DNA of 64,000 bases from Paracentrotus lividus (taxonomy: Eukaryota > Echinodermata > Echinoidea > Camarodonta > Echinidae). The notes under the pieces are model-generated. The model saw only the letters and a program-made list of their open reading frames with translations. It did not search any database and was not told the DNA's origin. The translations under genes and the position numbers were made by a program. How positions within the stretch are numbered: position 1 is the first letter of the stretch; each line of letters starts with the position of its first letter. The stretch spans positions 26,313,981 through 26,377,980 of the forward strand of contig CALNVZ010003433.1 in the NCBI GenBank assembly GCA_940671915.1, read 5' to 3'. This document shows, piece after piece, positions 22,401 to 37,400 of the stretch.

Positions 22401-25400
22401 GCTACATGTATGTACTACATGTATGTGAATTCATGTGAAATCAAGATTTCAGTCTCCAAATTCCAGATGTTTTACATCAATTAGTGACATTTTTTACTCA
22501 ACATCTGTCATACAACCACATCGTATGTAACATAAAAATGTCTCTGAATTATTATATTTTTTGTGGTTTGTTAGATCTCAATCCCCAGACTCCTGTTGTA
22601 GAATTACATCAACGCAGTTGGCCATTGTCTTTGACACAGCTAATTGTATGTGATTTCTGTCAAAATTCCCAATTACTGCAATAAAATGTCATTTTGATCT
22701 GTACAATTTGCTAATTGCTGATACTCCATGTGGAGGGGACTGCTTTGTGGTGCCCCCAATTATAAAACCACAGTTGTTCAAAATGTTTTGAGATAATTCC
22801 AATAAAGTCAGGCTCAGAGCTCTGAATATGCATCTGGTTTATAGCCAGTAGAATGATTTTGTTTTTGTAGGGGGGGGGGGGGTTATGGAATTACTCAGGC
22901 CTACACATGTCCCAGTATTCATGCAAATGATATTGTTGTAAGAAAAAAAAAATAATTGTACATTTTAATAGATGTTAGTAGACAGCCAATACCCCACATC
23001 AAACATCATATATTTTTTGGAAAAATGGATGAGCTGAGGGGACTATTTTGGTGGCATGGATGGGGGGGGGGTTCATTCTCATTGAAATGCCCTTTGTATC
23101 TTTAGAAGAGTCTTTGCATACTGATAAACAGATGAAAGATACAATTTAAATGTTGTTCATGAACTTGTTGAGAAAAAATTTCATACTTGAAGAAAGTTTG
23201 TTTTGATAGGCTACATGTATACTGGATGACATGTGGATATCACTGTATGAGGTAAAGTGATTACTGATTACTTGTAAACCATACATTCAGTGAACGAAGG
23301 AGGTTTGTCCCTGTGTTTAGAAAATATGAGTTAATGCCCTTCTTGCTGACTAGTAGAAGATTATATGTAGGCCTAATGTATTGGTATTTCTGTCATTGAT
23401 AGTGGATTTGCCATCCCACTTTTCTCTCCTATATTTACATGTAGGCCCACTTATTATCCCACTCTCACTTTCCTATTTGACATGATATGCCAGGTGCGAA
23501 TCCTCTTTCAATTGGTTCCAGTCTAGTATTTTAACTGTTCATTTCATTCTGTCTTTGTCTCCTTTATTTCATTGTCTGTAAATTGACACAAATTCATCTA
23601 AATTGCCCGCTGTTGTCACATTTTTCTTTCACTTTCTTCTCCTCGACAACTTGCATTTTCTCATCTTCAATGCATCCATAATCCCTGTTATCTTATTTCT
23701 TCATCACTCCTTCGGTCCATATTCGAGTTTTGTACCATGGCGACTTCTCAGAGCCCTTTATAGGCCTATATCTCCCTTTTCCCGTCAGCTTTGACATATG
23801 TTGTGACTTAGTAGATTTTCCCTTTTATATCATACCCATCCATCACATCTTATTTTTTTTCATTGTTTGTCATCCATCATTCCATCTTCCATCTTCATTT
23901 AACCCCCCCCCCCCTTCCCTCAAATATCTATAAAGCTCTAGTCTATTAACCCCTACATGTACCTACCATGGCGACTTCACAGAGCCCTTTCTGTGTTTTC
24001 CTCATTGTCCGTTTCTCCTTTCTTTTTTCTTCCATTATCGTTCATTACTCACTACGTCTTCCCTCGTTCCCTCCCTCCTCTCAAACCCTTTGCTGCCATT
24101 CCACCATCTCCATATCCCTACTGCTAACCAAGGCCAAGCTATATAGCCCCTTCATAACTCCATGTAGCAATATTTGGCAATGGTATTTGGGCCTATAATA
24201 TCATTAATTGCCCATCTGGTCAATCAGATTCTACATCTGCGACCAAGTTCATCGATGATAGACTGTCGTCTAGACCTCAACTAGATTGAGTAACTCTTTG
24301 GAGATCTGCAAATATCTGAGCTGTGGGGGCCCTACACCTACATGCATAATAATGTGTCAAGTGAAACCCTGAAAATTGTATTTCATAAGCATCATTACAA
24401 GCTCTTTTTTTTTCGTAAGGAGGGCTGATTGGGGGGGGGGGATAGTATTTCAAGATAGAGTAAACTCAGGCTAATGAGCAAGCAAAGAAGTACCAGTGAG
24501 TGGTATGGTGGTCCCTCTACATGGTAGGCCTACTGTATTCGCTGCTATTTTAGCATGATTAATTTTTCGTGCAGAGCGGTCTCAAAGAATGTTAATAGGT
24601 TCTTGAATTCGTGCTGCATGTTTGTAAGCATGCAATTGAACCCTCCCAATATATGCATAAAAAAGCATGCTCATTTATTTGCAGGTTTGCGCCTGCAAAT
24701 CTTTGTGCCAAATCCGCAAAAATTAATGTACCGCGAATATTTCCACGATTACAGTATCTGTAACTGTATTTTACTTCAAATGCGTTTTCCTTTCTGAAAG
24801 TTTAATTACTTTATAGACTATTCACCTTTCATAGTGCAGTCAATCCAGGTCAGATGTTTGGTACATGTTTAACAAGTTGATCTGTTTGTCCCTTTCAATG
24901 ATTCAATTTAAAGAAGTGTTACTTTCTATTTCCCCTAAATGATAAACTAAAAGAGATACCTCCACAGAGCTCTCAAACAACAAATTTTGGCAAACAGTCA
25001 ATTTATGGTAGTTTATGGTATGGTAGTCGACAACATTGATGATCAATGTTGTTGATGTATATTGTTTATAATTTTTTTTTTTTTTTAAATCAAATAAAGA
25101 GAACCCTGTGGAAGGGCCAAAAAAAATGATCAATGATCATCAATGATCATCAATGTTGTTGATGTATATTGTTTATAATTGTTGTTGTTTTGTTTTTTAA
25201 ATCAAATAAAGAGAACCCTGTGGAAGGGCCCCCCCCCAAAAAAAAATAATAATAATTATGGTAGTTTCATTTAACTTTTTTGTATGTTGATTGTCAGTTT
25301 TCTTTGAGAACATATTTTTAAATAAGGCCTATATTAAAACTTTGAGGAAAGTGATAATAAATGAAACAGTGTTTAAATATTTTATTTTTATATCATGTTA

Positions 25401-28400
25401 CTTTGTCTAAGCTTGAATTTACGTACATTTCCCCCTACTTTTAACGTAAATCTTGAACCAGGCCCTCGTCCACTTTTCCTGTACATTTTACATATAGGCC
25501 TATTACCTAATTATATTAAACCTGTGATGAGATGAAACCAATGGAAACAAACAATGAAAATCAAAATGTCTCAATTAAACCAATTGAAATACTTTGTATT
25601 CAATTTCATTAAAATATCACATGACAATTTTTTATAAACTTCCATAAAACACATCTTTCTGCAGGAAGATTTTTTTTTTTTTGCAATTTTATTTTGTTCA
25701 GAGCCTCTATGGACACCAGTACTAAGGAATTATGAAGTTATGCCTGTACAACCTTTCACTGTTAATTTGTGAATTAAATCTTCATCTTCGAGATAGGCTG
25801 CAGAGCCCTTTGAAGATTACGGAAGAAGAAGAAGAAAGAAATCTATTCACAATTTCTTTCTTATTAAATTTTTGCTGGTCCAGCTTTGATTCTTATAATT
25901 CATTGCATATTAAATTGAAATCCATTATTTTTTTATAAAATTGACAAAATTAAGAGAATTGTTTTTTTAAACTTGGCAAATGCAATGACCCCACTTTAAA
26001 AAAAATGTATCAAGCCATGCACAGCATGAGTTATAAGTCACAAAATGTCTGGGCTGAAACATTAAACAATAAAGATATGATGTTAGACAGTCTGTATTGG
26101 TTTCTCTTGTTTTTTTTTTATGCTGGGTTGGGCTATGACGGAGGTTAAAGGTCACTTGAGATTTTATCATTGGATGTACATGTATGTTCCTCCACCTGTT
26201 ACTGAAGTTTGAATTAAGTGATTTATGATGTTCTGACAAGTTTTCATGTTACTGCTGGTATTGATGAATTTTTATTTGAAATATCTTGCCTCCTTTTGAG
26301 TAGGCCTACTATCATAAAGCCTTTTTGGAAAATAACACATAAACTTTTTCTATAAACATGAATCTCATTTTTATACATTGTAGCCTCAATCTTGGATTTC
26401 AATCATGTTTATTTCTGTTTTATAATGCAATGTCAGCTTTATTTATCTTTATGTGTATTTAGGTATTTTTTATTTAATGTAAATAATACATGGTAAATCA
26501 TATAATTTTGAAAATTATTAAATTATTTATGTCATGTGATATCAAATTTATATTGGAAATGATTGTTAACGTGCACAATTCAGACATTGGCTGCTAAGCA
26601 TTGTTGAAAGGAAGATAATCATTGCATTGAATTAAATTGAATGAGGAATTCATTTATTTTATTAGGGGACCTGCATTTGAACAAAATCCTTCTTTTTTAT
26701 TTCTGTATCATATTTCTCCCTTCCCCATGGCATTAGGCATAAAGATAAGTTGTTTAGGAGTAGGTAGGGCTATACAAAAAGTTCTCTATAGGCACTGCTG
26801 CACTAGCTCGAGCTAAAAAATAGCGCGCTAATTGGTTACAGTATTATCGGGAAAAAACTCGAAAAAAAGAAACCGGTCCTGCATTAGCTCAAGCTATTTT
26901 AAAATTTTGCATTAACGATCTGACCTGACCTTGAACAAACAAGCCCGATGTGTATTGCGCAACTGGTAACTACCGCTAGCGTATACACGCACAGGTGCAC
27001 AATTTCGTATTTTTATCTCGAGCTAGTGCAGGACCGCGCAAAATAGCGCGCTATTTCGTATCAAAACCGCAAACCAGCTCGACTTTTTTTGGAAAAAACC
27101 TAGGATGACTCGGGCTGGGATTTCAGCACAATTAGCAAGCTATTTGACCGCAAAGCCAGCTCACCTTTGATCGGGCTAGTTCATCAGATCACAAATAGCG
27201 CGCTATTTAAAATAGCTCGAGCTAGTGCAGCAGCGCCTTATAAAGGGTATGGACTGTACTTTTTACCTTGTAAGTGCATAGGATCCCTGTTGAAATGGAG
27301 ACACTTTTAAAGACTGGGAGTTCAAATCCTGCACATGCGCATACATGTACTACTGTCAAATTGGGAATACATTTTAAAGTATGAGCACTTTTGACATAAG
27401 TAGTATATTAAGTATTTTGTCTCTTCCTTCATTCTTATTGTAGATCATAATGTATCCCTGCTAAAGTTGGCGGTCCAGGAGCAGTAGCTAGCTGGTCAAA
27501 TCACTTGTAAATGTGACTTTTCACTTTACTTTTCACTTTACTTTTCTTTCTATTTGTAGATCATTATGCATCCACGTTATACTGCAAGAACCAATGTGAG
27601 AGTTGGCTGTCAAGAATTAGTAGCAAACTGGTTGATGACTATCTTTCAAGCCATTATCATTTCCTACAGTTTGCGTATTACAAAGGTAAGAAAAAAAAGA
27701 AAAACAATAATGAGAAGGGGAAAAAACGGTTGCATGAGAGCATTGAGCTCCATGAAGTCTTGAAGAAGCCTTAATTTGAACGAAGCATCATATGAATATT
27801 CCTGTTTATTGGTTGATTCTAGATTCTCACCTGATCATCCCTATTGATTAGACCATTAAACCATGACACTTATGAACTTGGTGCTTTGGCATTTGCTCCA
27901 TCAACAATTGTTCTGTACCTCATTTCATCTCCATGCTATGTAGGGTCAGGGTTGCTAAAGGGTTCTACAAACCACTAGAATCATTATAGTCTCTGGCCTC
28001 ATTAGATATGTTCCGTCTTCACTTTCCCTACTTGCCGTCCAGAATGTGCTCAGGAGCCTCAGGATTACTATTAGTGGGTTTTTTTTTAAATCTTACCCTA
28101 GCCTTTCAGAGCATGGAATATTTCATGTCAAGATGTCACTGCCATTATGAGAGTTTCTAAAACTCATTTTCTTGTATTCTCTCTCTTTCCATCAGTGGAT
28201 GATGTCCAAAATGCAGTCAAGAGTGCCCTCTCCTATCTCCTTCTGCTTCCCAAGGATGAGGTGATGCTTCAGAACCTTGCCTTCTATAAGAGTATGGATG
28301 ACCCAAGCCTGGACTTCACCCCCAGAACCGACGTCCAGGAGTACCATCGTCTCATCGCTATGGAAACCAAGATGCTGGACTTTGCCAAGAAAAACTTCTG

Positions 28401-31400
28401 GGAGGAAGATGCAGAAGAGGTAATGAAACGTTTGGACGGGATGTTGAATAAGTTTGATGTTGATGAGGGATACGAGGGTGATGAAGATGAGGAGGATGAG
28501 GATGAGGAACCGGTAGATGATGAGGGAGATAGGGAGGAGGTGGATGGGAGGGAGGAATTTCTCCGGAAGCACGGCTATAGAACCAGGACTGATTATGGCC
28601 GCAAGGACATCTTCCTCAAGGCCGAGCACGTCTTGAACGATGCGAAGAAGTACGCAGAGGAGGCAAGGCGTTATCGGCAGATCATCGAAGATGTCGACCG
28701 ACCCAAAGCACAGCTCTTGAAGAATGTGCTGGGGAATGGTATTGGATCGGGGTCAGCTAAGGAGGCAAATGAAACCAAAGAAACTACGGAAGAGGGGGAA
28801 AGGGGTGCAGAAGTGCTCCCCCGGTCATCAGAGAGAGGGGAACTTGCCCTTGAAGGGGGTACGGGGACAGTACAAGATCACTAGTACCATGACATTCCAT
28901 CCCTCTTCATTATCAAACAGTAACTCAAAAAGACAGTTTCAATATAAAAATTTCTGGATTTGTAGTGGAGAATAGAAATCTTGAAAATATTCAGTTTTTG
29001 TCTGATCCATTTAAGTTTGCTTTGTATCAACTGTTCCTCGATATGGAATTCAGTAGCTGCATATTCCAAGCATCAGACAACCGGAAAATGAACACAGCAA
29101 TATGCTTTCAGGATCTCAGAAAATACATATAACGAATTATTGTGAACCAGTTAATTGCATTAAGTACTGTATGTACATGTATGTTTGTGGAACATACAAC
29201 AATTGGTGCTACTGTGTGTTGATAGTGTATGTGTTGCCATGTGTGCAGAAAAAATGTGATTACTCCTGTGGGCCTTTACTGTAAAAGAAATGTATCTTTC
29301 TAATCAGACTGTTTTAGATGCCGTATTATGATTTGATCAATTTGATTGATTGACAATCATTGGTCTCATGACAAAGATTATACATTGTAGATCCTAATTC
29401 TCAATTTACTTCCACTAATTTGTAATCAAATGAAATGATTTAAATTACAAATATCATGAAAACCATGATTGTGATTACCTTATTTTAAGTTGTTAATTTT
29501 AGTTGTGATTTCCAAGACAAACTATACAAGCCCTCTTCAGAAACAAACCCTCTTCAGAAGCAAACCTAGATTAAGGGACAATGTCTGGATGTCCTTTTCT
29601 GTTTACAGCTGTCCACCAGCTATCTGAAAGGTATCAGGGTAAAGATATTCTTAAAACAAGGTAAAATGCACCTAGAAAGTCTACTGTGCATCTGGAGTGA
29701 TAATCCATCATGATGTTTAGTCTGCTCTACACTCACTTTCATTTCAAGTGACCTTTCATGGGTTTATAAATGAAATATCTTGTCATAATATTTAGATGGT
29801 TAACATTGACATTACCACCCAAAATGACTTCATTACCCAACTTTTTCCAGAAATTTTCTCTAAGCAACTTTCTTGTCTAATGCAATATTTAGCCTTTATC
29901 GTCTCCAGCAATGCTGAATCTAAATCATGGAAGGTGAATTTGTTTTAATACTTGCTTCAATTTGCGGTCAGTCGTTGCTAAATTGAGTGTAAATAAGGTC
30001 CAAATCATGCAATGAATCAAGATGGGCAATGCCCAGTCAGGTGACTGATCACATGACCTTTAGATGACTGGGTCATGCAACCTTCTCATGGTTGTGTTGG
30101 TTGGTTAAATTTCTTTCCTGTATTATGTTTTCTCTAGACTCCATTTCAGTATTAAAGCCTACATTGCATAGGGTTTCACATTATTTCTTTTTCATTAGGG
30201 GGGGGGGGGGATCAAGGAAAGGTTTTCCATCCATTGGGCCTTTGTTTAAAATTTCATTATTTGGGAGATACAGAGTTCAAATTCTGGTACCCATGTGTAT
30301 AATGTAAGTGCACCTGCTAGAATTTTACGAATTTCAATATTGAGCCACATGAGTATACATTGAATGTCATTGCAATTTCCTAGAGTCTATTTGTCACCCA
30401 AACTGGTTGATTTAACCCACTTTATTTAAATAATACAATAGTTTTAATCTGGCTTTTCTCCTGCTTGATATAGTTTGTCATGAAGACCTAATGAACTTAC
30501 AAAATAATCAGTTTCTCAACAGATATTGACACAATTATTAAAACAATATATCAAGTGCATTGTACTCAGCAGTCCTCTTCGTTATGCTTGATTCAATCTG
30601 TCACTTGATATTCCTGCAGTGGACCAGTAGTGGTGGAACTTCTGTCATTGACTCGAGCCTTTGACCTTCACACTACTTCCTGTCTGGTGACCAATACCAT
30701 CAGAAGTCGATTTCCCCATTACGGTTATCATGGCAACACATAGGAAGTCCTAGTTGAACCAGTGCTTCCATGGTTGTAAGTGGCCTTAGTCTGATCACCA
30801 GACTGTGTTTTGCCTTAAGAAACTGCATGACCACTCTGTTGAAGAAATGCTCCACATTTTTTTAGCAATTTCCCCCCCCCCTTTTTTTTTAAAGGTGACT
30901 TTATTGATATGTGAAAAGATTGTTAACCATAAATTCCCTGTTTTCAGTTCTAAATTTGGGAGGGGGGGGGAATAGTGAACTCAGATGTTCAATTTTAGGA
31001 CTCGCGGATATCCGACGGGTTCTGGATCTGTCTTTTCGTTGAGTCCAGAAATGATATGAAAGGAGAGAACTGGGACTTTTCCCTTGTTATGAAATAGTTA
31101 CAATAAAAGTTTGGTTTCCCTTTTCAAGGAACACCCTGTATGAAAACTTAGTTTACTTTCTCTGAAGCAAATGGCATTGGTATTACTACACCCATAAATG
31201 CATTACATAACACAAGTTCTCTAACTTAAGTTAATGTTTACAAGTACATGTAGGTGTTTCTCACCCCAAATACGCTGTAGGTCAGACCAACTTCCTTTTC
31301 GGAAACAAGGTTGAAAGACCATGAGATATTTCAATATCAACCTCTCTCTACTTGTGCATGGTATTGCAAAGCACCCAAAAATTCAAGTTATTCCTATTTC

Positions 31401-34400
31401 AATAGCCCAATATAAACAATTTCTTTATGACTCTATTTGTAGTTGTTGGAAAACACGAAGAAGGTATTTTTGTGAAGTGGAAATTAGTCTAGCTGTTTTT
31501 GTAAGGATTTCATATCACTCATGCCAAATGAATTGGACTTGGAGTTCATGTATGTTATAATTATCCTCTTTGCTTGTTTGAAGTACGAAGGTCTATTTTA
31601 AATATTTTTTCTGATTAAAGAGTTTCTCAAAATGCAAATTGCAAACATTCTGTATTTGATACAAAACCCCCTATAAATCCCACTCCACTGTTTCATGCTG
31701 ATATGATTATTAGAACAATTGATAACATCACCTCATTTCCTGCTTTTAGTTTCCTGTAACTTGTTAATTGTTTTTCTAAGATTTTTAGGCAGAAACAATA
31801 ATAGATGTCAAGCTGCTTTGTTAAAGGCCCCTGAAACTCGGAGATCATGGGGAATGCGCATTTTTCCTGAGCTCCACTGATTCCAATTCTGGTTAGTTAG
31901 TCTAGCCATGAAGGATTAACTCCAGATGTGTTGTCGCTGAAGATTACGCAACACGCCTTAGGCTCTGCATGCCGTTATTATTTCATCCGAGATAAGGGGA
32001 TTTCCCCATGTTTTATCAATTATACGTCCCTTTAATTTATCTCCATACCTTCTGTGCCTGCAGTGGTCGTAGATCTAGTCCCAAAATTTGAATGCTGTAG
32101 GCCTATAATATTTGGGTACAGCCCACAAGACCGACACCCACGACACCGACAGCCCACGAGACCGACGAACCACGAGTACGACAGTAAAGTAAATAGGCCA
32201 ACGAGATCGACTATATAAAACAATTTAGGCCTACGAGACCGACAGCCCACTAGACCGACACTAGATCAAACAGGCCCATGAGACCGACACTACAATGATA
32301 TGACCAACGAGACAGAAAATTCGTAATTGAGGCCCACGACACCGACGGTAGAGCAAAACAGCCCACGAGACGACATTAAATGAAGTATACCCTCGAGTCA
32401 AGAAAGGGACGTCTAAAAGGCGGAAAGGGGTGGAGAAGAGGAAAGAGGGAATGGCAAATCAAAAGAAGATATTTTTAATTAAACAACGCGAGCGCGAGCT
32501 GATTCTTTTTAAATATCACTTGAAAAGCTACAACACTTTAAGTCCTTTTTTACTCTATGCTCATAAAGAAGATACTTTAATTTAAACATACATTGAGGCC
32601 TTTGTTATGGTTTTATAGAACCAAATTGGGCCTATTTCGCATTTCTTATTGTATATAATAATATATTGGGCGAAAATTCTACAAGCATGCGCCCTTATTC
32701 ACTTCCCTTTCTTCTTCTTTTCTCCCTTTTTTTTTAGGGGGGGGGGGTCCGGGTCCTTGGGCACCTTGATCAGCGCCGGGGGCGGGGGGGGGGGGGGTAT
32801 TACACCTCCTGCTACGTACCTGCCTCATATGGTTCTTTGCTGCTTCTAGTCTCTGTTGCCCTTCCCCACCTTAATAAACTTCCCTTGTAATTTCTCTCCC
32901 TCCCTCTTTTCCCCAACTTTTGGTTTTTAGACGTCACTTTGTTGCCTACCCGATAAGGGGGCGGGGGGGGGGGGGTGGGCATGGCCTCGGCCGGAAGATA
33001 TCCTGGATATTCGTTTGGTTTCGGTTTCATGGGCTAATTGAAGAAACGTCTGCTCGTGGGTACACTTCATATGACGTCGGTCTCGTGGGCTGTTTTGCTC
33101 TACGTCGGTGTCGTGGGCCTTTATTTGCGAATTTTCTGTTCTCGTGGGTCATATTACTGTGGAGTCGGTCTCGTGCCTGTTTGTTCTAGTGTCGGTCTAA
33201 TGGGCTTTATTTGCCCAGCGTCGGTCTAATATGCCTTTTTTGTCTAGTGTCGGACTAACGGGCCGTCGGTCTCGTGGGTGTCGGTCTTGTGGGATGACCC
33301 CTAATATTTAGGCCATTGGATGAAGAATGGTGATAGTACATTTGTAACTTTACTTCTGTGGAAGATATATTCCTTTTCATGCCTCCGCCTCCGAATGTGG
33401 CACCGAAACATCATGTTTTAGGGTTGTCTGTCCATTATCATCATCTTTCAAACCTACCTGTAAAGGGTCCAAGACAGGTTCAAGGTAGATTTGATGTACC
33501 AGGGGTCTAGGAAGCAAAAGAAGATGCCAAAGAAATCCTCTTATTATGAGAGTCATCGACTTTCTGCTTGTGATTTCCTGTGGTTATTTCCCTTTGTCTC
33601 AGGTCTTTAGCCAGAAATTGAATTAATGAGAGTCACACTATTAAGCATGCACTGAGGGGCAGAAGGAAATTAGGTGCTGGCACACCAGACCAAAATTTTG
33701 AAATAGCCCATTTTCATGTGCCTAAAGTCATGTGAAGCATGAATGTGGCAGTACATCAGATCAAAGTTGAGTCCATTACCGCTGTTTCTAGTTTTTATGA
33801 AACATGTGCAGTGCATCTACATGTAACGGTTCAACACTTTATTCACTGCTGATTGGCCTAGGACTGCGGTTTTACCAATGGAATTTAGTTCTCTATTTTG
33901 GAAATATGCCCAAGATGATGCAGGCATGTATTTCATCAAATTCAATGCCTTATTTGAGAGAAAATTCTGACATTCTGTGATCTCGCCATTTCATCGGATC
34001 AGAAAGACCCTGTTATTTCAAAACATCAGTCTGGTAAAGGATCACCCATTGAGACTGTGTCAAACAAGCTATTGCCCGTCTGCCTTTAAATTTGATGGTT
34101 GATTTCGATTTTTAGAGAAGTTTACATTTGTCAGTTGTGGTTATTTCCTCAAAAAGCTTAAATTTGATCTTGACTGGTTTCCCTCTCTAATTTCCTTGTA
34201 ATTACCCCCGTCACTAGATTTATGTATTGACCTGGTGACTACTGAATTCTGTCATTTGTATACATTGTAAGTTTTGTATAGGCAACCTGTTCCTGTAGCC
34301 AAAGGGTTAAACAATTTTACTTCTTTTATGGAGCTCCATGTTGACCTCAATATATTGCTGATTAAAAATATATAGATATTTCTGTAAAACATTTTTCATT

Positions 34401-37400
34401 CTATACATATTCCCTATTTATTATTTTTGTTTAAAAAAATGAAAATAAAAGAGAAGAAAATTCACACCAGTTGTACAGGAATGGTAGTGGTACTTTTTGC
34501 TTACTTTTTCAAAGTTCGTCAATCACGTCTTATCTTTTGACTGTATCGTAACATGATATACCCTTTATACTCATTCATATTTTAGGTTAAATTAACTTTT
34601 GCTAATGTTCCATATACTACCACTCTACTACTACCACCACCACCACCACCACCACCTCCACCTACAAACCCAGGTCACATTGGGCAGACCCACTCATGAT
34701 CATTGCCAAACCAAACCTAAGATTGCTGTACAATAAATGATCAATATTCTATTAGTTTATAGAGCATTATAAATCTGATCTCTCAATGTGACTGTGCTAT
34801 ATGGATGGAAACTATCATGCCTTCTATTTGTTGTTATGGCCTGATTTTTGATCCATAAACCAGATGGGTCGAGGGTTTAGTTGCTCTGTAAACCATGGTC
34901 TCAGGAGAAGGGGGTAAAACTCTGCCTACTCAACGAAACGTGTAACACGTGTGTTACGTGTCAAAATTGGGGTCATGGTGAAGGAGGTGGACTGATAATA
35001 ATACCCTGGATGAAAACAACAGGTTAAGTTCAACAATGCTCCATTATAAGTGATGCTTTTAATTCATATCTTTTATTATGATCTTTGTTTTATTCTCAGC
35101 ACATAATGATAAACATGTAGATTTCAAACACTTATGGTGGTATTTCACTACGCAGAGGCGGATGTGGGACTACATTGAGACGGTTTTGAGTCGGCTTTGA
35201 AACTTGTCGCGGAGACGTCCCACGACGAAAAAAAATATTGGAGACGTCTCCGTGATGGAAAAAAACAACTATCAAAGACGTCTGCGACTGAAAAAGTATT
35301 GGAGAGGTCTCCGGGACAAGTTTCAAAACTATCTGAAAACCGTCTCAAAGTAGTCCGAAATCTGTCGCCGCGAAGCGAGATACATGTACCACCATTAACC
35401 ATTGCAATCTTTAATGTAGGCCTATGCCTTGAATAAATTTGAGACTAAACTCCTCCCAAACTGGCAATATTTCAATTTCTGATCATCCCAAGTCTCTTGT
35501 GTGTCACTTCAGCTAAAAGGAAATATGGAAAAACCATATAGCCCCGCCCAGTCAATTTAGACACTTTTGTTGTTGTTTGAGAGTCATCATCAGGGCGCCA
35601 CTGCGGCCTTGAACCATGCAAGGATACCAAATTTAAAGATTGACAAATGATGTCTGTTATTGGACCTAAAAATGGATGGTTCTACGCTTATTTTTTGTCT
35701 ACTGAGAGTAAAAATGGTGTATTTTAACCCTTTGCATGCCCTAGCCAATGTTTGTTATATTCATGCATAATATGAAGTATACAATGACAATAATGTACAT
35801 ATTACCAGATACTCGATATATGAAAGACTGTGTTATGTAAGATAAAGTCTTCTATATTCCTTCTCCCCAAATCTACATGAGTTGTACTTTTCCTCATTTA
35901 ACAATGAGCTGGCTGTATTATCAAACCAGCACAAACTATCCTCTTTTTTGTTGTTGATGTGAGCATTTTTTTATTTGCCATTGTAAATGTGAAACTTCCT
36001 TGAGTATTTTGTTTTTAGTTCTTTTGTTTCTCTATACAAGAGCTGTATTACTCTGAGCTTCTGTTTATTTTGCTCCACTGTTTTATATTTTTGTGATATT
36101 GCTATATTGTGCTATCCTTGAGATAACCAGTACCCTTTATTTTGCATTTATTTATATGCTTAAACTAAAGCAAACGGAAAATCATGGATGAAACATCAAT
36201 ATATCTGGCACGCGTATCGTAAGATACAAGTGGAACAGTATGTGGACATATTTACCTAGTTTCATTTCAATATCCTTTCTGTAACAGATCTGAAGGTTGC
36301 TTTGAAACAATTGCCTGAATCCAACAATTCTCTGTTCTATTACATGAACCTTCAGGCTTACAAAGATATGCATACAGTAGGCCTATAATATGTTACAAAA
36401 CTGGCAGAGCAAATGGAGGGGGGGGGGGCTTTGGTTTAATTCTCAGTGATAATGGGGCTACTTGCTTTTTTGTAGCCCTTTTATCCCTATTCTGCCCTAT
36501 TAGCCCTATTTTTTTATTTATTTATTTTTTTGTGTGTGTTTTTTGTTTTTGTTTTTGATTTTGTTTTTATTTTTGTTTTGTTTTGTTTTGTATTTGGTGG
36601 GGGTAGTAGATATGTAGCCTATGTCATTAAAGTTAAGCAAATAGGTATTCACAGCTCGAAATATACATAACTTTGTAAATACAAAAAAAAAAAAATGATA
36701 CCCGGTAATTCAAGTGACTATGTGATAAAAACCTTTTTAAAAATGCATTGAGCCCAAAACCTAGTAGTTCTCAAACAAGATAAATTTGGGGAGGAAGTAC
36801 AATAAGGGGGAACAGATGGTCCAGATTGGAAAAAGGATCCCAAGAGATGTCAACCCTTGACAAATCTTTGACCCAAATGTAGCTTTTACCCTCCTCTGTC
36901 CCTCCTACCCAGCTTAGATAGCCATATGATAAATAATATTTCTCTTTAAAGGGATTCACTAACTTCCCAAAACAAGTGTGAAGAGGAAACAAAATTCACT
37001 AAACCTGTGGAGGCTTCATTCAGCAAATCTGAGCTCTAGTTGTTTTGCATGCTATCACTATAAACTAGCATAGTATAGGTGGTTTCACACCTGCCCAATC
37101 TGGAAAAGTCCTGTAATCTCTGATCGGGTATTCTTACCCCGATCACAAACGACGCATAATTTAACTAGTGTAGAACCAAACTACGCGTAATATTCCCGAA
37201 GATAAATTCCGGTAAATTTAGATACTTCGTCGACACTACGCGTCTTTTCGCCAAGGTCGCGGGAACTTTTGTAGTGTGAACAGCAATTACGGGAACTTTC
37301 TATTCCCTCTTTCCTTTTCTTGTGTATTTCTTTTTATTCCTTCTTTCCCCTCTTTCCTTATGTATTTCTTTGTTTTTCCTTCTTTCCCCCCTTTCCTCAT

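Larger units (their letters stand above)
17417..27559. other. P3H intron 3: transposon-rich, non-coding
   Basis: A 10-kb intron holding a hairpin (17669-17741), a MITE (18304-18537), CAA/CAAA microsatellite (19397-19459), a 1.8-kb TIR element with a perfect palindrome (20275-22096), a 100-bp tandem duplication (25030-25235), a foldback MITE (26791-27237) and a decayed exon-4 copy (27441-27510). Between them are AT-rich DNA, C/T-rich runs near 23890 and 24060, and G runs near 20821, 22868, 23063 and 24432. No other genes are visible. Confidence 0.7.

Noticed and set aside
23733..23995. Repeated TACCATGGCGACTTC word as a larger tandem duplication
   Set aside because: Similarity covers only about 27 bp; flanks do not align, so it was noted only within the C/T-rich stretch.
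28192..28629. 145-codon minus-strand frame opposite exon 5
   Set aside because: It is antisense to conserved P3H coding sequence and its Ile/Leu richness is the complement of the Asp/Glu run.
32100..32400. Repeated CCCACGAGACCGAC words considered as a CRISPR or satellite array
   Set aside because: The words are inverted at 33040-33314 and bounded by matching ends, so they are termini of a foldback element.
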